In this document: positions 1 through 6,067 of the stretch, in pieces
How the letters are laid out: each line of letters starts with the position of its first letter
Position numbering within the stretch: position 1 is the first letter of the stretch
Source: Lentisphaeria bacterium
Lineage (GTDB): Bacteria > Verrucomicrobiota > Lentisphaeria > Oligosphaerales > Oligosphaeraceae
DNA length: 8,275 bases
Assembly (NCBI GenBank): GCA_028699735.1
Contig: JAQVUB010000092.1
Location: forward strand, 1-8,275
Reading direction: 5' to 3'
Made by a program: the position numbers and the translations under genes
The notes under the pieces: generated by a model
What the model was told of the DNA's origin: nothing
The model's input: only the letters and a program-made list of their open reading frames with translations
Databases searched by the model: none

Positions 1-1
1 A

Positions 2-148
2 GTCTGGGAGATCCAAACCGATTCCGAAGTCTATTGCGTTGTCATCAACCGCACGGGAAAAACCCTGCGTTCCGGTTCCATTCAAAGCGATCGGGAGTTT
101 GAGGTGATCAAAAAACGCACTTCGCGAATATACCGTTCATTACCATAA
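2..148 (+). CDS. C-terminal end of an unidentified protein (partial)
   Basis: An open frame enters from the left edge and gives 48 residues before the TAA at 146-148. The sequence is mixed polar and hydrophobic, with a beta-strand-like stretch EVYCVVINRTGKTLRSG followed by a basic end, KKRTSRIYRSLP. It looks like a compact C-terminal domain edge, not random translation, but I do not recognise the family. The other two forward frames are less convincing. No clear terminator hairpin follows the stop. The 293 bases to rfbB suggest it belongs to a separate transcription unit, although read-through cannot be excluded. Confidence 0.6.
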   Translation, partial: VWEIQTDSEVYCVVINRTGKTLRSGSIQSDREFEVIKKRTSRIYRSLP

Positions 149-153
149 AACAA

Positions 154-167
154 GGGGCAGGGGGCAG
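154..167 (+). repeat. Two tandem GGGGCAG heptamers
   Basis: GGGGCAG occurs twice back to back, at 154-160 and 161-167, and is followed by GAGG. The run supplies at least four closely spaced GG or longer tracts, so the + strand could fold a two-tetrad G-quadruplex. It begins 5 nt after the stop codon of the upstream gene. Short G-rich heptamer arrays are common in intergenic DNA of several phyla. No function is claimed. Confidence 0.6.
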
Positions 168-201
168 GAGGCGCTGCTGTCCGGGTATACTTATCCTACC
201 T

Positions 202-225
202 GTCCGACTCGTCCGACTGTCCGAC
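202..225 (+). repeat. Three tandem GTCCGACT units
   Basis: GTCCGACTC (202-210), GTCCGACT (211-218) and GTCCGAC (219-225) form an uninterrupted tandem array with a period of 8-9 bp. On the other strand it reads as AGTCGGAC repeats. I associate such degenerate GTCGGAC arrays with intergenic DNA of PVC bacteria, but that is recollection and not a search result. Confidence 0.7.
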
Positions 226-337
226 AAAACAGAAGACTGACAGATTATGTCTGACTGATGCTTGATGTTTGACCTTTTTTCCTGCTGAATGACCGGAAGC
301 ATTCGCGCGTTGAGAGAGTATATTAAAAAGATTTTAC

Positions 338-366
338 TTGTTTTCAGAGACTGTAATTAGTCTATA
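338..366 (+). promoter_or_regulatory. Weak candidate promoter for rfbBA
   Basis: TTGTTT (338-343) and TCTATA (361-366) are separated by 17 nt and lie in the most AT-rich part of the gap, about 75 nt before the rfbB start. Both boxes match the sigma70 consensus only partly. This is the best pair I found here, but the call is tentative. Confidence 0.22.
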
Positions 367-441
367 TCTTCGCCTGGCAGGACTGACATCCGATGGCGGT
401 AGAGTATTTTCCGTGACAGAAATTTCCGGAGTTTAGTTGCT

Positions 442-1542
442 ATGAGCAAGCGCATTCTTGTCACCGGCGGTGCCGGTTTTATCGGGTCGGCGGTGGTGCG
501 GCTGATCATTTCTGAGAGCGAAGACCGGGTCTGTGTCATGGACAAGCTGACCTATGCCGGAAATCTGGAGTCACTGGAGCCGGTTGCGGACAATCCGCGG
601 TACCGGTTTGAGAAGGTCGATATCTGCGATGCGGAAGAAGTCAACCGCGTTTTTGCGGAATTTTGTCCGACGCATGTGATGCATCTGGCGGCGGAGTCGC
701 ATGTCGACCGTTCGATTGACGGGCCTGGCAGTTTTGTGCAGACCAACATCGTGGGCACCTATACGCTGATCGAGGCGGCACGGAAATTCTGCTCCGAATT
801 GCCTGAGGCTGATCAGACTGCGTTTCGTTTCCATCATATTTCAACCGATGAGGTCTATGGCGACCTCGATGGCCCCGATGATTTCTTCAGGGAGGATACT
901 CCGTATGCTCCCAGTTCGCCGTATTCAGCCAGCAAGGCCTCGAGCGATCACTTGGTGCGCGCCTGGAAACGGACTTTCGGGTTGCCGACTCTAATCACCA
1001 ACTGTTCCAATAATTATGGTCCCTATCAGTTTCCGGAAAAGCTGATTCCTCTGGTGATTTTGAATGCTTTGGAAGGGAAGGCGCTGCCCGTCTATGGCAA
1101 GGGGGAGCAAATCCGGGACTGGCTGCATGTCGAAGATCATGCACGGGCTCTTTATCTGGTGGCAACAGAGGGTCGGCCTGGCGAGACGTATAATATTGGC
1201 GGACATAATGAAAAGCGCAATATTGACGTCGTCCGCCAGATTTGTTCTTTGCTGGATGAATTGCAGCCGCGCTCAGACGGGCAGGCGTATGCGTCGCAAA
1301 TCACCTATGTCAAAGACCGTCCCGGGCATGATCTGCGCTATGCGATTGATGCCGGAAAGATTGCCCGGGAGCTGGGCTGGGTTCCGCAGGAGACTTTTGA
1401 AAGCGGTATTCGCAAGACGGTGCAATGGTATCTTGAGCAGCGCAATGGCTGGTGTAAGGCGGTGCAGGCCGGCAAATATCAACGAGAACGGCTTGGCAGT
1501 GGAGAGTCTGCCGGCTCATCAGTAAAGAAAGCAGGTGCATGA
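442..1542 (+). CDS. rfbB: dTDP-glucose 4,6-dehydratase (RmlB)
   Basis: It converts dTDP-glucose to dTDP-4-keto-6-deoxyglucose with NAD+, the second step of dTDP-L-rhamnose and related deoxysugar synthesis in the cytoplasm. The 366-residue protein is an extended short-chain dehydrogenase. It has the Rossmann motif TGGAGFIGS (residues 8-16), HVDRSID (87-93), the catalytic T-D-E triad in STDEVYGDL (Thr135, Asp136, Glu137), and the YxxxK pair Tyr161/Lys165 in SPYSASK. The sugar-nucleotide binding segments NCSNNYGPYQFPEKLIPL (187-204) and RDWLHVEDH (225-233) are also present. Length is normal for RmlB, with a Ser/Gly/Lys-rich tail of about 14 residues after the usual YQRERLG ending. The ATG at 442 is preceded by GGAG at 428-431 and gives a complete N-terminal strand. 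The stop TGA abuts the rfbA ATG, so the two are probably co-translated. Confidence 0.97.
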   Translation: MSKRILVTGGAGFIGSAVVRLIISESEDRVCVMDKLTYAGNLESLEPVADNPRYRFEKVDICDAEEVNRVFAEFCPTHVMHLAAESHVDRSIDGPGSFVQTNIVGTYTLIEAARKFCSELPEADQTAFRFHHISTDEVYGDLDGPDDFFREDTPYAPSSPYSASKASSDHLVRAWKRTFGLPTLITNCSNNYGPYQFPEKLIPLVILNALEGKALPVYGKGEQIRDWLHVEDHARALYLVATEGRPGETYNIGGHNEKRNIDVVRQICSLLDELQPRSDGQAYASQITYVKDRPGHDLRYAIDAGKIARELGWVPQETFESGIRKTVQWYLEQRNGWCKAVQAGKYQRERLGSGESAGSSVKKAGA

Positions 1543-2421
1543 ATGAAAGGCATAGTACTGGCTGGTGGTGCGGGCACGCGTCTGCATCCGATTACCCGAG
1601 GGGTCTCTAAACAGTTGCTGGCTGTCTATGACAAGCCAATGATCTATTATCCTCTTTCGGTTCTGATGCTCGCTGGAATACGGGATATCCTGGTGATTAC
1701 CACGCCGGAAGATCAGCCTGCTTTCCAACGTCTGCTTGGTGATGGCAGCGGGTTTGGTATCCGCTTGAGTTATGCCATTCAGCCAAAGCCCGATGGACTC
1801 GCGCAGGCCTTTCTGATTGGGGAAGAGTTTATCGGTGGGGAGCCGGTTGCCCTGGTGCTTGGGGATAACATCTTTTATGGATCCTATTTCAGCAAGCTGC
1901 TGAAAAATGCCGCTGTCCGTGAGCAAGGGGCAACGGTCTTCGCATACTTTGTCAACAATCCGGAAGCTTATGGTGTGGTGGAATTTGACCAGCAGGGGAA
2001 AGCCATTTCGATCGAGGAAAAACCGCAGAAGCCCAAATCAAATTATGCGGTTACCGGGCTGTATTTTTATGATGCTCAAGTGGTTGAGATTGCCCGACAG
2101 ATCAAACCCTCTTCCCGCGGTGAACTGGAAATCACCACGCTCAACAATGTCTATCTCGAAAAGGGCAATTTGAACGTTGAGATGCTTGGACGCGGTTTTG
2201 CCTGGCTGGATACTGGAACCCATGACAGTCTTCTGGAAGCAGGTAATTTTATCCGCACGATAGAAACGCGGCAGGGGCTGCAGATTGCCTGTCTGCAGGA
2301 GATCGCCTATGAACGCGGTTGGATGACAGCAGACGAAGTGCGCAAAAGCATCAAGGATATGATGAAGACTTCCTACGGGCAGTATTTGAGTCATTTGCTG
2401 CGGGCGGATAAAGATCGCTGA
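1543..2421 (+). CDS. rfbA: Glucose-1-phosphate thymidylyltransferase (RmlA)
   Basis: It makes dTDP-glucose from dTTP and glucose-1-phosphate, the first step of the pathway continued by RmlB. The 292-residue protein matches the usual short RmlA length. Visible motifs are the nucleotide-binding loop GGAGTRLHPIT (8-18), SKQLLAVYDKPMIYYPLS (22-39), QPKPDGLAQAF (80-90), LGDNIFYG (106-113) with metal ligand Asp108, EEKP (158-161), and WLDTGTHDSL (221-230) with Asp223 as the second metal ligand. In the SKQLL segment the common Pro after the two leucines is Ala, a mild variation. The ATG directly follows the rfbB stop. AGGTG at 1533-1537, inside rfbB, is the likely ribosome binding site. An intrinsic terminator begins 2 nt before the stop codon and ends the operon. 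rfbC and rfbD must lie elsewhere if rhamnose is the product. Confidence 0.97.
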   Translation: MKGIVLAGGAGTRLHPITRGVSKQLLAVYDKPMIYYPLSVLMLAGIRDILVITTPEDQPAFQRLLGDGSGFGIRLSYAIQPKPDGLAQAFLIGEEFIGGEPVALVLGDNIFYGSYFSKLLKNAAVREQGATVFAYFVNNPEAYGVVEFDQQGKAISIEEKPQKPKSNYAVTGLYFYDAQVVEIARQIKPSSRGELEITTLNNVYLEKGNLNVEMLGRGFAWLDTGTHDSLLEAGNFIRTIETRQGLQIACLQEIAYERGWMTADEVRKSIKDMMKTSYGQYLSHLLRADKDR

Positions 2422-2443
2422 AAACTCTTTTCAGCTTTTTTTT
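2417..2443 (+). terminator. Intrinsic terminator of rfbBA
   Basis: GCTGAAAA (2417-2424) pairs perfectly with TTTTCAGC (2428-2435) around a CTC loop, followed by eight T (2436-2443). The stem contains the rfbA stop codon (2419-2421), so the terminator overlaps the coding end. The same T-tract is the beginning of the CACGAAA-type repeat that follows. Confidence 0.9.
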
Positions 2444-2463
2444 AACCACGAAAGGCACGAAAA
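2436..2463 (+). repeat. CACGAAA-type intergenic repeat, forward copy (A)
   Basis: A T-run, then AACCACGAAA and GGCACGAAAA, gives two units with a 10-bp period. ACGAAA (2457-2462) can also pair with TTTCGT (2469-2474). The same pattern recurs after the TPR-like gene at 6069-6109, and in reverse at 2811-2838 and 6155-6196. Confidence 0.75.
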
Positions 2464-2490
2464 TGTCATTTCGTACTACTATCGCCCCAA

Positions 2491-2516
2491 TTCTCTTTTT
2501 TTGAGAAAGATTTTTT
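2491..2516 (+). terminator. Hairpin with T-run, first of two
   Basis: TTCTC (2491-2495) pairs with GAGAA (2503-2507) around seven T. AGA and then six T (2511-2516) follow. The stem is short and AT-rich, so it would be weak alone. It may back up the rfbA terminator or be a relic of a duplicated unit, since a similar hairpin lies at 2553-2575. Confidence 0.35.
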
Positions 2517-2552
2517 GAAACAGGACACGCAAGTTTCTATCCATGAAACACT

Positions 2553-2575
2553 TTCTCATTTTTGAGAATTTTTTT
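2553..2575 (+). terminator. Hairpin with T-run, second of two
   Basis: TTCTCA (2553-2558) pairs perfectly with TGAGAA (2563-2568) around a TTTT loop and is followed immediately by seven T (2569-2575). This has the form of an intrinsic terminator with an AT-rich stem. It resembles the hairpin 62 nt upstream. Confidence 0.4.
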
Positions 2576-2607
2576 AGGGTTTTGATGTGATGAAAGCGAA
2601 ACACGAT

Positions 2608-2683
2608 GCCGGCGGAGACGCCGAGGAGGGAAAGGTCCACACAAGCTTGCACGGCCCAAGGGGAGCCGGCGAGACACCGGCGC
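2608..2683. repeat. Two GC-rich palindromic units of CCGGCG type
   Basis: GCCGGCGGAGACGCCG (2608-2623) and GCCGGCGAGACACCGGCGC (2665-2683) are related palindromes 57 bp apart. The first holds a perfect stem, CGGCG (2610-2614) with CGCCG (2619-2623), around a GAGA loop. The second pairs GCCGG (2665-2669) with CCGGC (2677-2681), and GGAG (2662-2665) can pair with CTCC (2683-2686). They stand out sharply from the AT-rich surroundings, suggesting an inserted repeat. Confidence 0.6.
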
Positions 2684-2720
2684 TCCATATTCCCTCCGAC
2701 ACATGTTAACAAGGAGGGAA
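2625..2720. repeat. Three-part inverted repeat GGAGGGAA / TTCCCTCC / GGAGGGAA
   Basis: GGAGGGAA occurs at 2625-2632 and again at 2713-2720. Its exact reverse complement TTCCCTCC lies between them at 2690-2697. The central arm can pair with either flank: the upstream pairing encloses the second GC-rich palindrome, and the downstream pairing has a 15-nt loop. The two folds exclude each other in RNA. Confidence 0.65.
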
Positions 2721-2810
2721 GTGACCACATAGGGTTGATGGTACGAGCATGAAATTTTCCTAAACGATCTTTTACCTCAACGCAACAACCTTTAAAAAAA
2801 ATTTCGAGTC

Positions 2811-2838
2811 TTTTTGTGTTTTTCGTTGTTAAAAAATA
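2811..2838 (-). repeat. CACGAAA-type intergenic repeat, reverse copy (B)
   Basis: Read on the - strand it is TTTTTTAACAACGAAA followed by AACACAAAAA, inverted relative to copy A. Positions 2816-2838 match 6174-6196 at 22 of 23 bases (the difference is T at 2830 versus A at 6188). That ties the two intergenic regions to one repeat family. Confidence 0.75.
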
Positions 2839-2866
2839 GGTTGTGGGCGCCAGTCCACCCCAAGCC

Positions 2867-2888
2867 TTTTGTGGTTAAAAAACAGGTT
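2867..2888 (-). repeat. Degenerate CACGAAA-type repeat, reverse copy (C)
   Basis: TTTTGTGGTTAAAAAACAGG repeats the end of copy B (2820-2840) with one deletion and two substitutions, about 47 bp downstream in the same orientation. It has the TTAACCAC-type end but lacks the second CACGAAA unit. Confidence 0.55.
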
Positions 2889-2945
2889 CATCTGACGTAT
2901 TACCGTCGATACGCTTCCCTTTGTTCACAAAAACACTTTTTCGGG

Positions 2946-2974
2946 TTGAAATATCCGCATGGGAAAATTATACT
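2946..2974 (+). promoter_or_regulatory. Sigma70-like promoter for the permease gene cluster
   Basis: TTGAAA (2946-2951) and TATACT (2969-2974) are separated by exactly 17 nt, and each matches the consensus at five of six positions. Transcription would start near 2981 and give a leader of about 48 nt before the GTG at 3029. This placement argues against the in-frame ATG at 2921, which lies upstream of the promoter. Confidence 0.6.
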
Positions 2975-3028
2975 AACGAATCTACCAATCAGGTGATCGA
3001 CAACCCATCACATAACAGGGGACAAGAG

Positions 3029-4441
3029 GTGAAGGCTTTTTTAGCAATCATGAAACAGACCATGCGTTCGGCGACGCGCTCGAAGGTCTTCCATATTTTA
3101 TTTGCCTTGATCATACTTGCCGTTTTTTTGCTGCCGATGACTGTTTCCGGTGACGGCACTGCAATCGGCCTGGTGCAGATTTCGCTGACTTATTCACTGA
3201 ATGTGGTGGTTGCGTTGATCTCGACCACGACTTTATGGTTGGCTTGTTCTCTGCTTTCCCGCGAAATAGAGGCGTATAATCTGCACATGGTCGTCTGTAA
3301 ACCCTGTCCACGCTGGCTGATCTGGCTGGGAAAATGGGCTGGCGTCTTCTTTATGCACCTGGTCATTCTGCTGATCTCCTGCATGATTATCTATTTCCTG
3401 ATCCTGTGGCGGGTCAGCAGAGGAAATTTTTCCGAAGTCGAACGCGAACGCCTGAAAATGGAAACCCTGGTGGGACGGAGAACTTTTTATCCGGAACCCA
3501 TTGATCTGGGGCAACGCATTGAACAGGAATATCAGCGTCGTCTGGCTGCCGGCAGCATTGACCAACAGCACATCCCGCAGGCTGTCAAAGGGGAAATCCG
3601 GCGGACTCTGATTGCCCAGGAAGGCGAAGTCAAGCCCGGCGACCAGAAAACCTGGGTGTACAAGAATGTCAACACCTCTTCGTCCGATGATGTCCTCTTT
3701 CTTCGCTATCGGATGTATTCCGGTGATACCTCGGATACCAATCAGCTCATGATTCCCTGCTTTTGGGGCTTCTTGATTCCTGCTGAGAAAGCGAAAACCA
3801 GCGAGCCATTTGCGATGATGAACATGCGCATACCTGGTGGCACTTTCCAGGAAATCCCCATTCCAGCTGCGCAAGTTGTTGATCCGGATCTCGAACATCA
3901 GGTCGTTGTTCGATTTGTCAATCTGCCGCCTGAATTCTGGGGGCAGGGGCAGGCCGCTTCTGCAGTCTTCCAAGCCAAGGATCGCCCGGTCATCCTATGC
4001 AAAGTGACCGGTTTTCTGAGTAATTATCTGCGTTCACTGATTTTGGCCATTTTTCAGATTGCCTTTCTGGCAGCGTTGGGTTGCACGGTTGGGGCAGCCT
4101 TCTCCACTCCGGTTGCCGCTTTTGCAGCGATTTCTTATCTGGTCATCGGGCTCAGTGTGCAGGCTGCGGTTTCCGCGCCGTTGCAGAATGAGGATGGCTC
4201 GTATCAGTACAAGGGCATTGTTGACAAGACGGCCCATAAATTTGCCAAGCTGATCAGCGTTGCTGTTGTATCGGTTGACGATCTGGATGCGACTTCGGAT
4301 TTGATCAAAGGAAATCTGGTGGAATTTCGCCGCATCGGATGGGCTTTTTTGAATCTGGTGTTGATCCGTACCGGGATTATTTCCGGGATTGGCATCTGGA
4401 TTCTGACCCGTCGTGAACTTGGAACGGTGATCAAGCGTTAA
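3029..4441 (+). CDS. ABC-2-type transporter permease with large extracytoplasmic domain
   Basis: This is an inner-membrane permease subunit expected to work with a separate ATPase; the substrate is unknown. The 470 residues show about six membrane segments: 20-40, 53-76, 101-127, 334-356, 360-380 and 438-459. A soluble region of about 200 residues lies between the third and fourth. The segment REIEAYNLHMVVCKPCPRWLIWLGKWAG (78-105, here split as REIEAYNLHMVV then CKPCPRWLIWLGKWAG) resembles the 'E...V.SKP.SR....GK..G' signature of NosY-like and ABC-2 permeases. The C-terminus has the common RREL. I chose GTG at 3029 because AGGGGA (3017-3022) lies 6 nt before it and a promoter is placed just upstream. 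The in-frame ATG at 2921 adds a 36-residue polar, non-conserved-looking leader. ATG at 3050 is a less likely alternative. The stop lies 14 nt before the next gene. No ATPase gene is adjacent. Confidence 0.8.
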   Translation: MKAFLAIMKQTMRSATRSKVFHILFALIILAVFLLPMTVSGDGTAIGLVQISLTYSLNVVVALISTTTLWLACSLLSREIEAYNLHMVVCKPCPRWLIWLGKWAGVFFMHLVILLISCMIIYFLILWRVSRGNFSEVERERLKMETLVGRRTFYPEPIDLGQRIEQEYQRRLAAGSIDQQHIPQAVKGEIRRTLIAQEGEVKPGDQKTWVYKNVNTSSSDDVLFLRYRMYSGDTSDTNQLMIPCFWGFLIPAEKAKTSEPFAMMNMRIPGGTFQEIPIPAAQVVDPDLEHQVVVRFVNLPPEFWGQGQAASAVFQAKDRPVILCKVTGFLSNYLRSLILAIFQIAFLAALGCTVGAAFSTPVAAFAAISYLVIGLSVQAAVSAPLQNEDGSYQYKGIVDKTAHKFAKLISVAVVSVDDLDATSDLIKGNLVEFRRIGWAFLNLVLIRTGIISGIGIWILTRRELGTVIKR

Positions 4442-4455
4442 ACGGAATTCGATAC

Positions 4456-6063
4456 ATGAAACAGAAAAAACTTCATTTCATTTATACCGGCCTGGCCATT
4501 GTGGTGGCTCTCTGCCTCCTGTCTTTCCTGCAAAACCGGATGAATGCCATCCGTGTCGAATATCATCTGACTGATGTTGATCCTTTGGAGAATGCCCCGC
4601 CTCTGGTGGCCTTTACCAGTGTTGCGCTGGGGGGATTTCGTGGTCTGGTCGGGGATTGGTTATGGTTGCGCTCGAGCAAAATGCAGGATGAAGGGAAGTA
4701 TTTTGAAATGGTTCAGCTGGCCAAATGGATTGTCAAGCTGCAGCCGCGTTTTACCGGATCGCATGCCTTTCTGGCTTGGAATATGGCCTATAATATCTCG
4801 GTTACTTTTACCAGTTTTGAGGATCGTTGGCGCTGGGTGAAACGCGGTATCGAGCTGATTCGGGATGAGGCGCTCGAATTCAATCCCGGCGATCCGGAAC
4901 TGTTTCGCCAGCTGGGCTGGATTTACCAACATAAGATGGGCAAGGATCTCGATGACGCCAACCGCTTTTATAAAACCGAATTTGCCAAGGAAATGATCCG
5001 TCTCTTTGGCGAATATTATGGACAGTGGGAAAAAATTCAGAAGGCTCCCCTGGAAGAGAGCAAATTGCGTGCGGTGTTGGAAAACAAAGCGGATTTCTGG
5101 AATATTCTTGCCGCCAATGGCTACAAGAATTTCACTGAATTCGAGCAGGATTTCCGCACCCTGGCAATTATACCTCCGGGGGTGGCAGCATCCTTGGAAG
5201 AACTCGGCATCCGGGAGCCAGTCGAACTTTGTTTGCGCCATCGCTGGATGAGCAAAAAATATCGGCTCGAACCCGAATGGCTTCTTATCCTGAATCAGCG
5301 CTATGGCGACTTGGAATGGCGCTTGCCGGAGGCGCATGCCATCTACTGGGCGGAACGCGGTAAAGCAAAATGGCATACGGAAAGTGACACGTTCAAGCGT
5401 TTGAGTTGCGACCGCATGATTTTTCAATCCCTCAATGCTGCATTCCAGATGGGACGACTTGTTTATCTGAAGGATATTGAGCATCTTGAAATGACCCCCA
5501 ATATTGGACTGGTTGACGCCGTTGACAAAAGCTATGCCGATGCCCTGAAATTCTATGAGCAGTCCAGTGTCGAAGGCGGCTATACAAATTTCCTGGTCGA
5601 TGCCGTGGTGACTCTGTATAAATTTGGGGAAAAGAACAAGGCAAAAGAGTACATTGACAAAGGGCGGAAACTGAACCCGGGTCGTTTCAAAGCCAATCTC
5701 GATGAATTTGTTTTGAAGGAACTTGCCGAAGACATGCAGTCTGCGTCTTACCAGCAGGCTCAGGGAACCGTACAGAGCTATCTGATGCAGGCTTATTATC
5801 AACTGGCCATTGATGAGCAGGAAAGTGCGGAAAGCTATGTGGTGATTGCCCGGCAGCTCTATGATCACTATCAGAAATTTGTCGAGGGCACCGAACGCCG
5901 TCGCGGGCTGCCCCCTTGGGAACAGATGCAGCGCACGACTTTGTCCATGACCAAGATGCGCTTTCCTGCACCTTTGGCAGCTCGTTTGGAAGCGATCCTC
6001 CCACAGTCGGGGGAGAGATTCATTCCCAAGGCTGGCGAGATCGAAGCCCCTGTTGTCCAATGA
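4456..6063 (+). CDS. Membrane-anchored TPR-like protein of unknown function
   Basis: The 535-residue protein begins with a basic tip and one hydrophobic helix (about residues 8-26) with no obvious cleavage or lipobox site. It is probably a signal anchor with the rest outside the cytoplasm. After it comes a striking block, LGGFRGLVGDWLWLRSSKMQ (58-77), then GKYFEMVQLAKWIVKLQPRF (80-99) and AFLAWNMAYNISVTF (104-118). TPR-like helical pairs follow at about 139-176 (FNPGDPELFRQLGWIYQHK) and 376-408 (ending in DKGRKLNPGR). The middle (200-340) and C-terminus (430-535) are helical with no motif I recognise. I recall similar 'TPR' proteins beside ABC permeases in PVC genomes, but no function is known to me. 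CGGAA at 4443-4447 precedes the ATG by 8 nt. Close spacing to the permease gene indicates one transcript. A scaffold or periplasmic partner role is inferred. Confidence 0.75.
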   Translation: MKQKKLHFIYTGLAIVVALCLLSFLQNRMNAIRVEYHLTDVDPLENAPPLVAFTSVALGGFRGLVGDWLWLRSSKMQDEGKYFEMVQLAKWIVKLQPRFTGSHAFLAWNMAYNISVTFTSFEDRWRWVKRGIELIRDEALEFNPGDPELFRQLGWIYQHKMGKDLDDANRFYKTEFAKEMIRLFGEYYGQWEKIQKAPLEESKLRAVLENKADFWNILAANGYKNFTEFEQDFRTLAIIPPGVAASLEELGIREPVELCLRHRWMSKKYRLEPEWLLILNQRYGDLEWRLPEAHAIYWAERGKAKWHTESDTFKRLSCDRMIFQSLNAAFQMGRLVYLKDIEHLEMTPNIGLVDAVDKSYADALKFYEQSSVEGGYTNFLVDAVVTLYKFGEKNKAKEYIDKGRKLNPGRFKANLDEFVLKELAEDMQSASYQQAQGTVQSYLMQAYYQLAIDEQESAESYVVIARQLYDHYQKFVEGTERRRGLPPWEQMQRTTLSMTKMRFPAPLAARLEAILPQSGERFIPKAGEIEAPVVQ

Positions 6064-6067
6064 ACAG

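Larger units (their letters stand above)
149..441. other. Intergenic region upstream of rfbB
   Basis: I see no gene here. The left half holds two short tandem repeats (154-167 and 202-225). The middle (235-275) is a run of loosely repeated CTGA and TTGA words. The right third (about 319-370) is AT-rich and is the likely promoter region for rfbB. An inverted pair AGACT (348-352) and AGTCT (359-363) around a 6-nt AT spacer lies within it and could be a small operator, but this is weak. GGAG at 428-431, 10 nt before the ATG at 442, is the ribosome binding site of rfbB. Confidence 0.6.
2422..3028. other. Long intergenic region rich in repeats and hairpins
   Basis: These 607 bases hold no convincing gene. 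In order they contain the rfbA terminator tail, a forward CACGAAA-type repeat, two TTCTC/GAGAA hairpins each followed by T-runs, and a GC-rich palindromic block (2608-2720). After an AT-rich stretch come two reverse CACGAAA-type repeats and a promoter for the permease gene. The short open frames are broken and of odd composition. The forward repeat at 2436 and the reverse one at 2811 lie as an inverted pair around the hairpins and the GC-rich block, an arrangement like a small non-autonomous element about 400 bp long. No transposase or flanking duplication is visible. Confidence 0.6.

Noticed and set aside
1064..1525. A 153-codon + strand frame inside rfbB
   Set aside because: It is an out-of-frame shadow of a gene with intact catalytic motifs. 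The Met/Arg-rich translation is typical of such shadows.
2479..2730. An 83-codon - strand frame covering the hairpins and GC-rich palindromes
   Set aside because: It is made of repeat sequence, translates the palindromes and poly-A runs into Lys/Phe/Leu-rich text, and has no credible ribosome binding site.
2436..2888. A CRISPR array suggested by the repeated TTAAC-CACGAAA units
   Set aside because: The units differ in orientation, length and spacing, there are no regular unique spacers, and no cas gene is present.
2814..2996. A 60-codon + strand frame upstream of the permease gene
   Set aside because: It runs through repeats B and C and the promoter, and its composition does not look like a protein.
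2921..3028. An N-terminal extension of the permease from ATG 2921
   Set aside because: The extension lies across a good promoter, is polar and has no ribosome binding site. GTG at 3029 has AGGGGA 6 nt upstream and starts a typical permease N-terminus.
3233..3973. A 246-codon - strand frame inside the permease gene
   Set aside because: It lies fully antisense to the permease and its translation shows no family features.
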